From Chelativorans sp. (GTDB lineage Bacteria; Pseudomonadota; Alphaproteobacteria; Rhizobiales; Rhizobiaceae), in NCBI RefSeq assembly GCF_031180965.1, contig NZ_JAPSLH010000012.1, positions 62,001 to 126,000 of the forward strand: a stretch of 64,000 nucleotides of DNA, given 5' to 3'. Within the stretch, counting starts at the first letter, position 1. Each line of letters begins with the position of its first letter. Below the pieces are notes generated by a model. It saw only the letters and a list, made by a program, of their open reading frames with translations. It searched no databases and was not told where the DNA came from. The translations under genes were made by a program, and so were the position numbers. This document shows, one piece after another, positions 8,934-18,001 of the stretch.

Positions 8934-10100
8934 TCAGCCGCCGCTGGCCGGGCGGCCGCCTTCATTGCCAGCGACGGCGATGGGCTGGCCCTCACGCACA
9001 GCATGCACGCCTTCCACGACCACATAATCGCCATCGGCGAAGGCGCCGTCGACGAGGATGCTGTCGGAATTGCGCTGCACCACGCGAACCGGCAGGCGCT
9101 GCGCCGTGCCTTCGCGAACAGCCCAGACAAAGGCGCCATCGGTGCTCCATTGGACGGCAAGCGGATCGACTGCAGGGAAGCTCTCGCCGGGAAACTGCAT
9201 GGTCACCCGGAACGCCATCCCGGACCGCAGCGTGTCGGCGGGATTGGCAATCCGGCCCTGAACGTGCAGCGTGCGGCTCGCCGGGTCCACCTGGTTGTCG
9301 ATGGCGCTGACCGCGCCCTCATAGGTTTCGTCCGGTCGCGCGATGGACTGGGCCGTGAGCGGCATGCCGATGGAGATCAGCCGCGCGTAGCGCTCGGGCA
9401 CCCAGAAGTCGACGAGGATCTCGGAACGGTCGTCGATCGTGACAATGGGATCGGAGGAGGTGACGTAGGTACCAGGAGAGACCGGCAAAATGCCCACCGT
9501 TCCGTTGATCGGCGCGACGATGTCGCGTCGCTCCAATGCAAGCCGAGCGTCGCGCAGCGCCAGTTCCGCATTGCGCAGCGCGAGTTCCGCCTCCGTCTGC
9601 TGCACCGCCGTGGCCGTGTTGGAAGAGCGGAGCGCGGTCACCCGCTCCAGCCTCGTGCGGGCATCGTCCAGGGCCAGCTCGGCGCGGTCGACTGCAATGC
9701 GTTCGGATTCGGAGTCCATCCGGGCGATCACCTGGCCCGCTTCGACCTCAGCACCCGGTTCCACCAGGATCTCGGTCAACCGGCCGGGCGCGAAGGGGCG
9801 CACCTGCACCGTGTGCAGGGCCTTGCCGTTGCCGATCGCCGTCAGCCGGTCATTGATCGTCGCACTGGTAACCGGAGCGGAGACGATGGCGGCCTGCATG
9901 CCGCCGCCGCGCCTGCCAGGGCCCGCACCGGGAGCGCCGTTGCCGCGCCGCGCCTCAGGAGAGGGGGCTGCCGCTGCCGGAGCCTGCGCCAGTCCCAGAT
10001 CCGCCGCCATCTGCCGCGCGCCGGGGAAGAACTGATACCAAAGGACAACGGCCGCCACCAGGATGACGAGACATAGCAAGGCCTGCTTCCACCAAGACAT
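8934..10100 (-). CDS. RND efflux periplasmic adaptor (membrane fusion protein)
   Basis: 388 residues. An N-terminal signal-anchor (LLCLVILVAAVVLWYQFF) is followed by a Pro/Ala linker. Then come the barrel-sandwich halves around a helical hairpin rich in Glu/Arg/Leu (about residues 135-195), and a beta-barrel domain containing PASRTLHVQGRIANP. This is the HlyD/AcrA-type adaptor that couples the RND pump to an outer-membrane channel. The pump gene starts 9 bases downstream, so the two are co-transcribed. A 210-base intergenic region separates it from the divergent oxidase operon. Confidence 0.93.
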   Translation of the reverse strand: MSWWKQALLCLVILVAAVVLWYQFFPGARQMAADLGLAQAPAAAAPSPEARRGNGAPGAGPGRRGGGMQAAIVSAPVTSATINDRLTAIGNGKALHTVQVRPFAPGRLTEILVEPGAEVEAGQVIARMDSESERIAVDRAELALDDARTRLERVTALRSSNTATAVQQTEAELALRNAELALRDARLALERRDIVAPINGTVGILPVSPGTYVTSSDPIVTIDDRSEILVDFWVPERYARLISIGMPLTAQSIARPDETYEGAVSAIDNQVDPASRTLHVQGRIANPADTLRSGMAFRVTMQFPGESFPAVDPLAVQWSTDGAFVWAVREGTAQRLPVRVVQRNSDSILVDGAFADGDYVVVEGVHAVREGQPIAVAGNEGGRPASGG

Positions 10101-10277
10101 TCAGTTCTCCGGATGTCGCTGCCGCCGTGCCGGCTATTTGGCTCGGTCCCGAACTCGTTCGACGCAACTTGTGCCTAGATAGGCTTCTTGTACGGCAAGA
10201 TTTAGCCTCGGTTCAGCAACTATATCATTAAATTACCGTAAGGCTGCCGGCGCAGGGCGGCGAGCTACCCGCTGTCG

Positions 10278-10302
10278 GGAACAAGTTGGCGCGTTGCCCG
10301 TT
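10278..10302 (+). promoter_or_regulatory. EcfG-type promoter before the cytochrome oxidase operon
   Basis: Exact GGAAC (10278-10282), 16-base spacer, CGTT (10299-10302). The predicted transcript start, about 10309-10311, coincides with the first ATG of the CtaG-like gene. Translation would therefore be leaderless from 10311 or would start at the in-frame ATG at 10344. The close spacing makes this the least comfortable of the exact matches. Confidence 0.5.
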
Positions 10303-10310
10303 CACGAGCA

Positions 10311-10898
10311 ATGGTGGACTCCGGCGGGTTCCTTGCCCAACACATGGCTGTTCATATCCTGGCGATGAATCTCGCAGCGCCGGCTGCTGTGTTCGCATGG
10401 CGCCTTGCGGCGGGTGCTGGGACGGAGCAAAGCGACGCACGATGGATATGGCCGGCGGCGACGGTGCAGATCGCCCTTCTCTGGTTCTGGCACCTCCCCG
10501 AGCCGCTCGCCTTCGCCTTCGCCGCTCCCGGCGGCCAAGCACTGATGCATCTTTCCCTATTCGCCGCCGCGTTCTGGTTCTGGCGCGCTATTCTCGACGA
10601 GGCAGAGGCGGCGCGCTGGCGTGCCCTCGGCGCGCTGCTCTTTACGGGAAAACTGTTTTGTCTGCTGGGTGTACTCCTCACTTTCGCGCCGCGGTCCCTC
10701 TATGTGAGGGTGGCCGAGATTTGCTTCGGCGGACGAGTCAGCCCAGAAGCGCTCGTGGCGGACCAGCAGCTTGCCGGCTTGCTGATGCTGGTCTCGTGCC
10801 CTCTAGTATACGTGCTCGCTGGCGTCATCATTGCCGCGCGCTGGCTGCGTGAGATCGACGGGCGGCAAGCGAGCTACCTTCCCGAAGAAGGCTACTGA
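10311..10898 (+). CDS. CtaG-like (caa3-type) cytochrome c oxidase assembly membrane protein
   Basis: 195 residues with about five hydrophobic segments and the family's conserved HMAVHILAMNLAAP helix and LLWFWHLPEP motif (caa3_CtaG family, unrelated to Cox11). These proteins help build the copper centre of caa3-type oxidases. It is shorter at the N-terminus than many relatives, and an in-frame TAA at about 10240 rules out a longer start. ATG 10311 has no visible RBS and may be leaderless; ATG 10344 is an alternative. It leads an operon with the oxidase structural genes and ends 1 base before the cytochrome c gene. Confidence 0.85.
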   Translation: MVDSGGFLAQHMAVHILAMNLAAPAAVFAWRLAAGAGTEQSDARWIWPAATVQIALLWFWHLPEPLAFAFAAPGGQALMHLSLFAAAFWFWRAILDEAEAARWRALGALLFTGKLFCLLGVLLTFAPRSLYVRVAEICFGGRVSPEALVADQQLAGLLMLVSCPLVYVLAGVIIAARWLREIDGRQASYLPEEGY

Positions 10899-10899
10899 A

Positions 10900-12051
10900 A
10901 TGAGTTGGGGGGGCGTGCCGGGCTGGCGGTCCATCGCCTCCGGAGCCGCGATCGTGCTTCTCGGCGCCGGCCTCCTCGGCGGAGCCTTCATTCTCTCGGG
11001 ACTCTACAATGTCGCCGCGTCTTCGAACCACTTCGACATCACCAACTTCATCATCCGCCTGACGCTCGCGCGATCGGTCGAGACACGCAGCATGGGGATC
11101 GAGCCGCCGCCCGATCTTTCCGACGAGCGGCTGGCCCGGCTCGGTGCGCGGCATTTCGCGCTCGGTTGCGCGCCCTGCCACGCCTCGCCATCCACCTCCC
11201 AGAACCCCATCGCGGCGAAGATGTATCCCGCCCCTCCGCCGCTCTCGCACGCCGCGGAGGAGTGGGATGCGGAGGAACTGTTCTGGATCGTCAAGCACGG
11301 GCTCAAATTCACCGGCATGCCGGCCTGGCCGGCATTGGAGCGGGACGAGGAGGTATGGGCTCTGGTCGCTTTCCTCGAAAGGCTGCCGGAGATGGAAGGC
11401 CGGGACTATGCCGAGTTCTCAGGCACAGGCGGCGAGCGCAGCGCCTCCGCTTTGACCTTCGCGCCGGACCGGGCGCTCGAAGAAACGGTTGAGATGTGCG
11501 GCAGTTGCCATGGCGATGCCCGCAACCCGCCGGTCCATCCCCTCGCGCCGCCGCTCGCTGGCCAGAAAGAAGCCTATCTGCGCCGGGCGCTCAGCGAGTA
11601 TGCGGCCGGCCGAAGGCCGAGCGGCATCATGGAACCCATGGCCGCGGCTCTCGGGCCGTCCCAGATCGAGGCGGTGGCTCAGCATTACGCGCGGGCTTCC
11701 CTCTCGCCGCCGGGAACCAGCGTGGACGCAGACGCGGACGCGGCGGCCCGGGGCCAGGCCATAGCCATGAATGGTTTGGGCGAGGATGGTATTCCGGCCT
11801 GCCGCTCCTGCCACGCCGCGGAGACATCCGGCCAGTTCCCGCGCCTCGACGGACTTCCCGCCGAATACATCGCGACGCAGCTCTCGCTTTTTCAGAGTGG
11901 AGTTCGCGCCGGCTCGGCCTACAGCGCCATCATGGCACCCATCGCGAGGCGCTTGAGCAAGGAGCAGATCGAGGACGTTGCCGCCTATTTCGCCGCGCGC
12001 TCGCCCGGCGACGGAACGGGCGATACGGCCGGTTCGGAGGCTTCGCAATGA
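10900..12051 (+). CDS. Membrane-anchored triheme cytochrome c
   Basis: 383 residues. A single N-terminal hydrophobic anchor (about residues 10-32) is followed by three CXXCH heme-attachment motifs: CAPCH (about residue 92), CGSCH (about 205) and CRSCH (about 302). It therefore has one class I domain followed by a cytochrome c4-like diheme half, facing the periplasm. The likely role is electron donor to the oxidase encoded next. ATG 10900 follows GAAGAAGG and lies 1 base after the CtaG stop. Its TGA overlaps the coxB ATG. Confidence 0.9.
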   Translation: MSWGGVPGWRSIASGAAIVLLGAGLLGGAFILSGLYNVAASSNHFDITNFIIRLTLARSVETRSMGIEPPPDLSDERLARLGARHFALGCAPCHASPSTSQNPIAAKMYPAPPPLSHAAEEWDAEELFWIVKHGLKFTGMPAWPALERDEEVWALVAFLERLPEMEGRDYAEFSGTGGERSASALTFAPDRALEETVEMCGSCHGDARNPPVHPLAPPLAGQKEAYLRRALSEYAAGRRPSGIMEPMAAALGPSQIEAVAQHYARASLSPPGTSVDADADAAARGQAIAMNGLGEDGIPACRSCHAAETSGQFPRLDGLPAEYIATQLSLFQSGVRAGSAYSAIMAPIARRLSKEQIEDVAAYFAARSPGDGTGDTAGSEASQ

Positions 12052-13040
12052 TTCGCGTCGGGCGGGGCGGCTTGCTTCTGGCGCTGGCTTTCGCGGCAAC
12101 AGGCTGCTCGGGCGTGCAGTCGGCGCTCTCGCCCAGCGGCGTCGAGGCCCTCACGATAGACCCGCTCTTCTGGACCTCCACCTGGGTCGGCGTGGTCGTC
12201 ACGCTCATGGTGGTGGTTGTCGTGGCAATTGCGCTCTACGGGCCAAAGGACTGGCGGGCACGGCTCGGCGGCAATTGGCTGGTCGTCGGCGGCGGCATCG
12301 TCTTTCCCGTTGTGGTGCTGACCGGGCTCTTCATCTACGGCCTGCTCGTCATGCAGGCGGGCGCGTTGCGCAGCCAGGAAGCGGGCGAGGGCACGGTGAC
12401 CATCACCGGCAAGCTATGGTGGTGGGAGGTGATCTATTCGGGTCCGAACGGAGAGGAGGTCGTGAGCGCCAACGAGCTGCGTCTTCCGGTCGGCCGTGCG
12501 GTCCGGCTGCGGCTCCTCTCCGACAACGTGATCCACAGTTTCTGGGCGCCGCAGATCGCCGGCAAGCTCGACATGATCCCCGGCCGCGTCAATGAAGTCG
12601 TCTTCGAGGCGACCAAGCCTGGCGTGAGCCGCGGGCAATGCGCTGAATATTGCGGCGGCGCGCATGCGCTCATGTCCTTCTATGTGGTGGCCATGGAGGA
12701 AGCCGAATATGCGGCCTGGCTCCAGCGCGAGGCGCAGCCCGCCCGCGAGCCCGCAACGCCCGAGGAGACCCGCGGGCGCGACCTGTTCTTCGCCAATGGC
12801 TGCGGCGCCTGCCATCAGGTGAGAGGGACGGAAGCCCGCAGCCTCATCGGTCCTGACCTTACGCATGTCGGCAGCCGCCTCTCGCTCGGGGCCGCCGCCC
12901 TTGAAAACGACCCCCAGGCCTTCGCCCGCTGGATCGCGGACAACCAGCACATCAAGCCGGAAAACCTTATGCCGCCGTTCCGCCAGTTCTCAGACGAGGA
13001 GCTTTCAGCCCTTGCCGCCTATCTGGACAGCCTGGAGTAG
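12048..13040 (+). CDS. coxB: Cytochrome c oxidase subunit II with C-terminal heme c domain (caa3 type)
   Basis: 330 residues, starting at the ATGA overlap with the cytochrome gene. A lipoprotein-like signal ends at ATGCSG and is followed by two transmembrane helices. The Cu-A domain shows VIHSFWAPQIAGKLDMIPG and the metal-binding CAEYCGGAHALM (Cys-x3-Cys-x3-His-x2-Met). The C-terminal ~90 residues form a cytochrome c domain (CGACH, then a candidate axial Met in LMPPF). This fusion defines caa3-type oxidases, where the attached heme passes electrons to Cu-A. Confidence 0.95.
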   Translation: MIRVGRGGLLLALAFAATGCSGVQSALSPSGVEALTIDPLFWTSTWVGVVVTLMVVVVVAIALYGPKDWRARLGGNWLVVGGGIVFPVVVLTGLFIYGLLVMQAGALRSQEAGEGTVTITGKLWWWEVIYSGPNGEEVVSANELRLPVGRAVRLRLLSDNVIHSFWAPQIAGKLDMIPGRVNEVVFEATKPGVSRGQCAEYCGGAHALMSFYVVAMEEAEYAAWLQREAQPAREPATPEETRGRDLFFANGCGACHQVRGTEARSLIGPDLTHVGSRLSLGAAALENDPQAFARWIADNQHIKPENLMPPFRQFSDEELSALAAYLDSLE

Positions 13041-13043
13041 AGC

Positions 13044-15581
13044 ATGACCGCGCCGAGCGAGCTGCCGAACAAGGGGCCGCGCCCCCCGGGCGAGCTGCAG
13101 GAACTCGAGCGCGTCTGGAAGATCCCGACCGGCTTCCGGCTGATCAGCGCCGTCAACAACCAGGTGATCGGCATCCTCTATATCGGGATCGCCTTCCTCT
13201 TCTTCCTGCTTGCCGGTGTCCTTGGGCTCGTCATGCGCACGCAACTTGCCTTGCCCGAGAACGACCTTGTCAGCCAGGATCTGTACAACCAGATCTTCAC
13301 CGTGCACGGCACGACGATGATGTTCCTCTTCGCCGTGCCGGTGGTCGAGGCGCTCGGGGTCATGCTCCTGCCGCAGATGCTGGCGGCGCGCGACCTTCCC
13401 TTTCCCCGGCTGTCGGCCTTCGCGATCTGGGCTTACATCGTTGGCGGCCTGGTCTTCTTCTCGACCATCTTCTATGACCTTGCGCCCAAGGGCGGCTGGT
13501 TCATGTATCCGCCGCTGACGCTGAAAGAATATTCGCCGGCGGACAATGCCGATTTCTGGCTCCTCGGCATCGGCTTCATCGAGATCTCGGCAATCGCCGG
13601 CGCGATCGAGATCATCGTCGGCACGCTGCGCACCCGCCCGCCCGGCATGTCCCTGGCAAAGATGCCGGTTTTCGCCTGGGCGATGCTCATCTTCGCCGCC
13701 ATGATCATGATCGCCTTTCCGGCGGTCATCCTGGCAACGATGCTGCTCGAGATCGAGCGGTCCTTCGGCTGGCCGTTCTTCTCGGCGGAAAAGGGCGGCG
13801 ACCCGCTCCTGTGGCAGCATCTCTTCTGGTTCTTCGGTCATCCCGAAGTGTACATCATCTTCCTGCCGGCTGCGGGACTGGTCTCCATGATCGTGCCAAC
13901 AATGGCGCGGCACCCTCTGGTGGGCTACCGGCTCATCGTCGTGGCGCTCATCGGCACCGGGTTCTTCTCCTTCGGCCTGTGGGTGCACCACATGTTCACC
14001 ACAGGCATCCCTTCCCTCAGCCTTGGCTTCTTCTCGGCCGCAAGCATGGCCGTGGCGATCCCGTCGGGCATCCAGGTCTTTTCCTGGATAGCCACCATCG
14101 CCTCCAGCAAGGAACGGTTTCGCATCACCACGCCCTCGCTCTTCGTCCTCGGCTTCCTCTTCATCTTCACCGTGGGCGGGGTAACAGGCGTAATGGTGGC
14201 GCTGGTGCCGGTCGACTTCCAGGTGCATGACACCTACTTCGTCGTGGCCCATTTCCACTATGTGCTGATCGGCGGAATGGTGTTTCCGCTGTTCGCCACC
14301 TTCTATTATTGGATTCCGGCCTTCAGCCGGAACATGCTTTCCGAGCGTCTCGGGCGCTGGGTCTTCTGGCTTATGTTCATCGGCTTCAACGTCACCTTCT
14401 TCCCGATGCACATTATGGGCCTGCTCGGCATGCCCCGTCGGGTCTGGACCTACCCCGAGGATCTCGGCTGGGGCATGCTCAACATGGTTTCGTCCGTGGG
14501 CTCCTATATTCTCGCTGTCGGCGTCCTTCTTTTCGTCATCGACCTTCTCCTCCGCTTCCGGCCCACGGTCGAAAACAGCGTGGACGATCCCTGGGGCGCC
14601 GGCACGCTCGAATGGCTGCCGACCGGCGCGTACTCCACGCGCAGCATCCCCTTCGTGCAGAGCCGCGACCCCCTCTGGGATCAGCCCAATCTCGCGCGGG
14701 AGGTGGAGCAGGGGCTGCATTTCCTGCCCGGCGCCCCCACCGGCGGCCGCGAGACGATCGTCACCAGCGCTGTCGATGCGCGCCCGCAATACATCATCCG
14801 CATGCCCGGCCCGGGCTGGGCACATCTCGTTGCCGCCGTCTTCATGGCGGCCGCCTTCCTCCTGCTCACCGTCAAGATGGTGACGGTCGCCATCATCTGC
14901 GCTGTCGTCTCGATCTCCGCCTGCCTTGTCTGGGGTTGGAAGCTCGATCACGGGCCGGGCGGGGGCAAGGTCGACATCGGCGCGGGCATAAGGCTGCCCA
15001 CCTATATGGCCGGGCCGAGATCCCATGCCTGGTGGGCGATGATGGTGCTCATCCTCGTCGCCTCGTCCCTCTATATCTCCTATGTCTTCTCCTATCTTTA
15101 TCTCTGGATCGTCTCGCCCGAGGTGTGGGCTCCGCATGGTTCGCCCGCTCTGCCGGGCGCCGGCTGGCCGGTCGGCACGGCGCTGCTGCTCGTCGCCGGA
15201 ACCGCCGCTATGGTGCTCACGCGCTGGCTGCTGCCCGAGCCCGGTCGACGGGAGCCCGCGGTGCCGCTCCTGCTTGCGCTGGCGGCGATCTGCCTTGTCG
15301 GCGCTTCCCTTGCAGAAGTCTGGGCACACTGGTCCACCGGGCTGCGCCCGGCCCAGAATTCCTATGGCGCGATGGTCTACATGGGCAGCGTCATCAATCT
15401 TCAGGTCGTGCTTGCCGTGGCCGTGCTCGCCGGCTTTGCAATCGCGCGCTATCTCACGGGAAAGCTCGATCAGGAGCGCCGGGTGAATTTCGAGAATTGC
15501 GCGTTGCTCTACTACTACGCCGCCGGGCAGATGCTGTTCGGGCTCCTGCTCCTGCACGGCTTTCCGCGGCTTGCCGGATAG
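13044..15581 (+). CDS. ctaD: Cytochrome c oxidase subunit I fused to subunit III
   Basis: 845 residues. The first ~560 are subunit I with all metal ligands visible: TVHGTTMMFLF (low-spin heme His), WFFGHPEVYIIFLP (Cu-B His and the cross-linked Tyr), VHHMF (two Cu-B His) and VAHFHYVLIGG (heme a3 and a His). After a linker (about residues 565-600) a second membrane domain of about seven helices resembles subunit III. Such I+III fusions occur in caa3-type oxidases. It begins 3 bases after coxB and is the catalytic proton-pumping core. Confidence 0.95.
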   Translation: MTAPSELPNKGPRPPGELQELERVWKIPTGFRLISAVNNQVIGILYIGIAFLFFLLAGVLGLVMRTQLALPENDLVSQDLYNQIFTVHGTTMMFLFAVPVVEALGVMLLPQMLAARDLPFPRLSAFAIWAYIVGGLVFFSTIFYDLAPKGGWFMYPPLTLKEYSPADNADFWLLGIGFIEISAIAGAIEIIVGTLRTRPPGMSLAKMPVFAWAMLIFAAMIMIAFPAVILATMLLEIERSFGWPFFSAEKGGDPLLWQHLFWFFGHPEVYIIFLPAAGLVSMIVPTMARHPLVGYRLIVVALIGTGFFSFGLWVHHMFTTGIPSLSLGFFSAASMAVAIPSGIQVFSWIATIASSKERFRITTPSLFVLGFLFIFTVGGVTGVMVALVPVDFQVHDTYFVVAHFHYVLIGGMVFPLFATFYYWIPAFSRNMLSERLGRWVFWLMFIGFNVTFFPMHIMGLLGMPRRVWTYPEDLGWGMLNMVSSVGSYILAVGVLLFVIDLLLRFRPTVENSVDDPWGAGTLEWLPTGAYSTRSIPFVQSRDPLWDQPNLAREVEQGLHFLPGAPTGGRETIVTSAVDARPQYIIRMPGPGWAHLVAAVFMAAAFLLLTVKMVTVAIICAVVSISACLVWGWKLDHGPGGGKVDIGAGIRLPTYMAGPRSHAWWAMMVLILVASSLYISYVFSYLYLWIVSPEVWAPHGSPALPGAGWPVGTALLLVAGTAAMVLTRWLLPEPGRREPAVPLLLALAAICLVGASLAEVWAHWSTGLRPAQNSYGAMVYMGSVINLQVVLAVAVLAGFAIARYLTGKLDQERRVNFENCALLYYYAAGQMLFGLLLLHGFPRLAG

Positions 15582-15589
15582 GAGGGGCC

Positions 15590-15973
15590 ATGGCCAAACT
15601 CGAGGAGATGCGCCGGCCGGAGCAGGGGACAAAAGCCTTCCCCATGCTCCTTTACCTTAGTGCCGGGCCGCTGCTCTGGGCGGGGCATCTCACCTTCGTC
15701 TACATGGCTCATACGGCGATCTGTGCGCTCGCCGGCTCCCCCGCTGCAGCCACTGCCGTGCTGCTCGTCGCCACCGGGCTGTTCCTCCTGCCGCTGGGCT
15801 TCCTCCTGTTCAAGCAGTTCCGCCTGGCGCGCCTTCTCGGGCTTGGCGAGGCGATTGAAGATCGGTCGATCTATGACGGGATCGCACTGTTCGCAAACGT
15901 CCTCTCCTTTGTCGGGATAGCCTGGTCGGGGCTGGCCGTGGCCATGCTCTCCTCCTGTGTGTTGGGACGCTGA
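15590..15973 (+). CDS. Small four-helix membrane protein of the oxidase operon
   Basis: 127 residues with about three to four hydrophobic segments (roughly residues 19-40, 46-68 and 97-120) and no recognised catalytic motif. GGAGGGG sits directly before the ATG at 15590, which lies 8 bases after the ctaD stop, so it is the last gene of the caa3 operon. By position it may be an oxidase accessory or subunit IV-like protein, but sequence alone does not show this. Confidence 0.8.
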   Translation: MAKLEEMRRPEQGTKAFPMLLYLSAGPLLWAGHLTFVYMAHTAICALAGSPAAATAVLLVATGLFLLPLGFLLFKQFRLARLLGLGEAIEDRSIYDGIALFANVLSFVGIAWSGLAVAMLSSCVLGR

Positions 15974-16070
15974 CGGGCGGAAAATCTTTCCCGAAACGGG
16001 CGGAACCAATGGTCTTCAGGAAAATTGGAAAATGACGGATTGCGGCTCAGGATCGCAGGGAGAAAAGCCG

Positions 16071-16250
16071 ATGTCGAACCGGGAAAGAAAAATAGATCGC
16101 CTGTCGCGGGAGCAGACAAACGAATATCTGCGCCGGTCTTCGATCACCTATCTGGAATGCTGCGTCAGCCTGATGCTTACCCATCTGAGCCGCGAAGAGG
16201 TAGCCACCATCCTTGAGCAGGAGGCGGACATGGTGCGCGAGCTGGGGTGA
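16071..16250 (+). CDS. Small hypothetical protein
   Basis: 59 residues, charged, with a helical Cys-Cys stretch (YLECCVSLMLTHL) and an acidic end. ATG 16071 was chosen because it follows GGGAG at good spacing; an ATG at 16032 lacks a ribosome-binding site. It has no signal peptide and no recognised family. It sits between the oxidase operon and another small acidic protein, in a stretch dense with stress-type small genes. Confidence 0.6.
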   Translation: MSNRERKIDRLSREQTNEYLRRSSITYLECCVSLMLTHLSREEVATILEQEADMVRELG

Positions 16251-16337
16251 GCGCCCTCGCGTCCCGGACCACGCAGCCCGAGATCAAAAAAGCGAGCGCT
16301 TCCTCTAGGAGAGCGAGCGCCCCAGGAGAAGAATAAG

Positions 16338-16622
16338 ATGGCCGACGATCCAAAACGCGAGCCCGAGGATCTGCACGAGGAGGCGCCGCAGCGCGCCCAG
16401 CAGAACTGGGACGACCTCATCGGCGTGGAAGACGTGCCGGAAAATGTCGACGCCGAAGACGTGCCTTTCGACCAGTCGGGGCGCGTCGACACGGACGAGC
16501 ATTACGGGGAAGGGCAGGACAATCCCTATATGGAAAGCGACGCGGCCCTGCCTGACGACGAGGAAGAAGAGGTCTTCAGCCGCAACAATTCGCGCGAGGG
16601 CGGGCGGTTCGACGAGGTCTGA
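16338..16622 (+). CDS. Small very acidic hypothetical protein
   Basis: 94 residues, highly rich in Asp and Glu and probably largely disordered. It has the patterns NWDDLIGVEDVPENVDAEDV and ALPDDEEEEV. ATG 16338 follows AGGAG at good spacing. No membrane segment or enzymatic motif is visible. It ends 3 bases before the convergent gene on the other strand. The low-complexity acidic composition resembles other rhizobial stress-associated small proteins, but function is unknown. Confidence 0.7.
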   Translation: MADDPKREPEDLHEEAPQRAQQNWDDLIGVEDVPENVDAEDVPFDQSGRVDTDEHYGEGQDNPYMESDAALPDDEEEEVFSRNNSREGGRFDEV

Positions 16623-16625
16623 CGG

Positions 16626-16958
16626 TCAGGGTCCCGAAGGCGGGCTGTCCTCGCCCTCCAGCTCCGCCAGGCGCTCGCGCGCTTCCCGGAGGATGCGCCG
16701 GAATTCGCGTGTGGCGGACGCTTCGATCGCGAAGGCGCCGCCGGAGGGCACTGCGCCGGGGTCCTCCTGATGATCCTGAAAGAGGGTATGCGCCTCAAGC
16801 GCTTCGAGCAGCTTTTTGGCGCGCTCCTCACCCGAACTCTCCATCCTGGCGAGATGCGCAACAATGAAGGCGAGCGCTTCGCGTTGCGCGTTGAGCCGGC
16901 CTTCGATCTCCTCATTCGGCAATTCGGACAAGAGATAGTCCTTCCTTTCGGCCGTCAT
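16626..16958 (-). CDS. Hypothetical helical protein
   Basis: 110 residues, mostly helical and charged (LNAQREALAFIVAHLARMES, then FRRILREARERLAELEGED). ATG 16958 overlaps the stop of the upstream oxidoreductase gene (ATGA), implying co-translation as the third gene of a minus-strand operon. No known domain is recognised. The overlap argues against longer in-frame starts upstream. Confidence 0.72.
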   Translation of the reverse strand: MTAERKDYLLSELPNEEIEGRLNAQREALAFIVAHLARMESSGEERAKKLLEALEAHTLFQDHQEDPGAVPSGGAFAIEASATREFRRILREARERLAELEGEDSPPSGP

Positions 16959-18001
16959 TCGGCAGCTGCCAGCAGCGCCGGCCGGCGATAGATGCGGTCC
17001 AGCACCTCGGCCACCTGCACGAACTGCTCTGCCTGCGGATCGTAGCCGGTATCGGCGGCAAGCCGCACGGCCCAATCGACGGCGGCGCGTCCGCCCCAGT
17101 CGTCGGGCGGCGAGGCGAGCTGTTCGCGCGCTGTGCCGCGATAGCGCTCGGCGACGAAGTCGTAGAAGGAGCCGTTCACGTTGCGCAGCGCAGCGCCGCC
17201 CTCGGTACCGTAGAAGGCGGCGGAAATCTCCGCGTCCTGGCCCGCATGCAGCCGCCAGGAACAGGCAAGTCGAACCACTGTGCCCGTCTCGAGCGTCATC
17301 GTCGCAATGGCGAAATCCTCAACGACCGCAGGGTTGGCGGAAAGCGGCTCGCCTTTGGCGAAGAGATGGCTGGAGACGTCGACGACTTTCGGGAAGCCGA
17401 GTGCCCAGAGCGCCAGATCCACCAGGTGCACGCCGAGATCAATCACGCAGCCGCCCCCCGAAAGCATCGGGTCGTAGAACCAGGCTTTGTCCGGTCCGTA
17501 GGCATTGTGGAAAACGAGGTCGACCGCCTGAACCCGGCCGATGTCGCCCCCGGCGACAATGGGACGGATCTGCCGCATGGCCTGGGTATGGCGATAGGAA
17601 AGGTCGAGCCCGAGGAGGCGATCCGCCGCCCTTGCGGCATCCACCACCGCGCGCGCCTCGCCATGATTGCGGCCGAGCGGCTTCTGACAGAACACCGCCA
17701 CGCCGCGGCCGAGCGCCTGGAGCGCCTGTTCGGCATGGAGCGCGCTCGGCGTCGCGATGACAATGCCGTCCACTCCCTGCTCGAGCAGGCCCGAGAGCCC
17801 ATCGACGCGCTTTGCCCCAGGCGCAAGCTTCGCCGCCTCGTCCAGGCATTCCGCCGAAGCGTCGGCAATGGCCGCCGCTTCGGCAATGCCCGAATCGATC
17901 AAGGCCTTCATGCGATGGCGGCCGATCCAGCCAACGCCGAGAAATCCCAGCCGTGGCTTCCTGAGCATGGTCTTGCTTGGGTGATCGACGACCGTGCTCA
18001 T
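16955..18001 (-). CDS. Gfo/Idh/MocA family oxidoreductase
   Basis: 348 residues from ATG 18001. An N-terminal Rossmann domain (LGFLGVGWIGRHR) and the EKP-type lysine motif, seen here as CQKPLGRNHGEA, are followed by the C-terminal alpha/beta dimerisation domain with GGGCVIDLGVHLVDLALW. The family oxidises or reduces sugars and polyols with NAD(P). The ATG shares one base with the stop of the upstream zinc-type dehydrogenase (TGATG), so the two enzymes are made together and probably act in sequence on a polyol or sugar. The substrate is unknown. Confidence 0.9.
   Translation of the reverse strand: MSTVVDHPSKTMLRKPRLGFLGVGWIGRHRMKALIDSGIAEAAAIADASAECLDEAAKLAPGAKRVDGLSGLLEQGVDGIVIATPSALHAEQALQALGRGVAVFCQKPLGRNHGEARAVVDAARAADRLLGLDLSYRHTQAMRQIRPIVAGGDIGRVQAVDLVFHNAYGPDKAWFYDPMLSGGGCVIDLGVHLVDLALWALGFPKVVDVSSHLFAKGEPLSANPAVVEDFAIATMTLETGTVVRLACSWRLHAGQDAEISAAFYGTEGGAALRNVNGSFYDFVAERYRGTAREQLASPPDDWGGRAAVDWAVRLAADTGYDPQAEQFVQVAEVLDRIYRRPALLAAAE

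Noticed and set aside
5502..10076. Long plus-strand open frames opposite the RND pump and adaptor
   Set aside because: They mirror the pump genes' codon positions; the translations have no domains and no plausible starts.
13005..15632. An 875-codon open frame on the minus strand opposite coxB and ctaD
   Set aside because: It mirrors the codon structure of a strongly supported oxidase gene; the translation is low-complexity His/Asp/Arg-rich, as usual for antisense frames in high-GC DNA.
16011..16040. GGAACC upstream of the 59-residue protein as a possible EcfG -35
   Set aside because: No CGTT-like box at 16 or 17 bases; downstream sequence is AATT.
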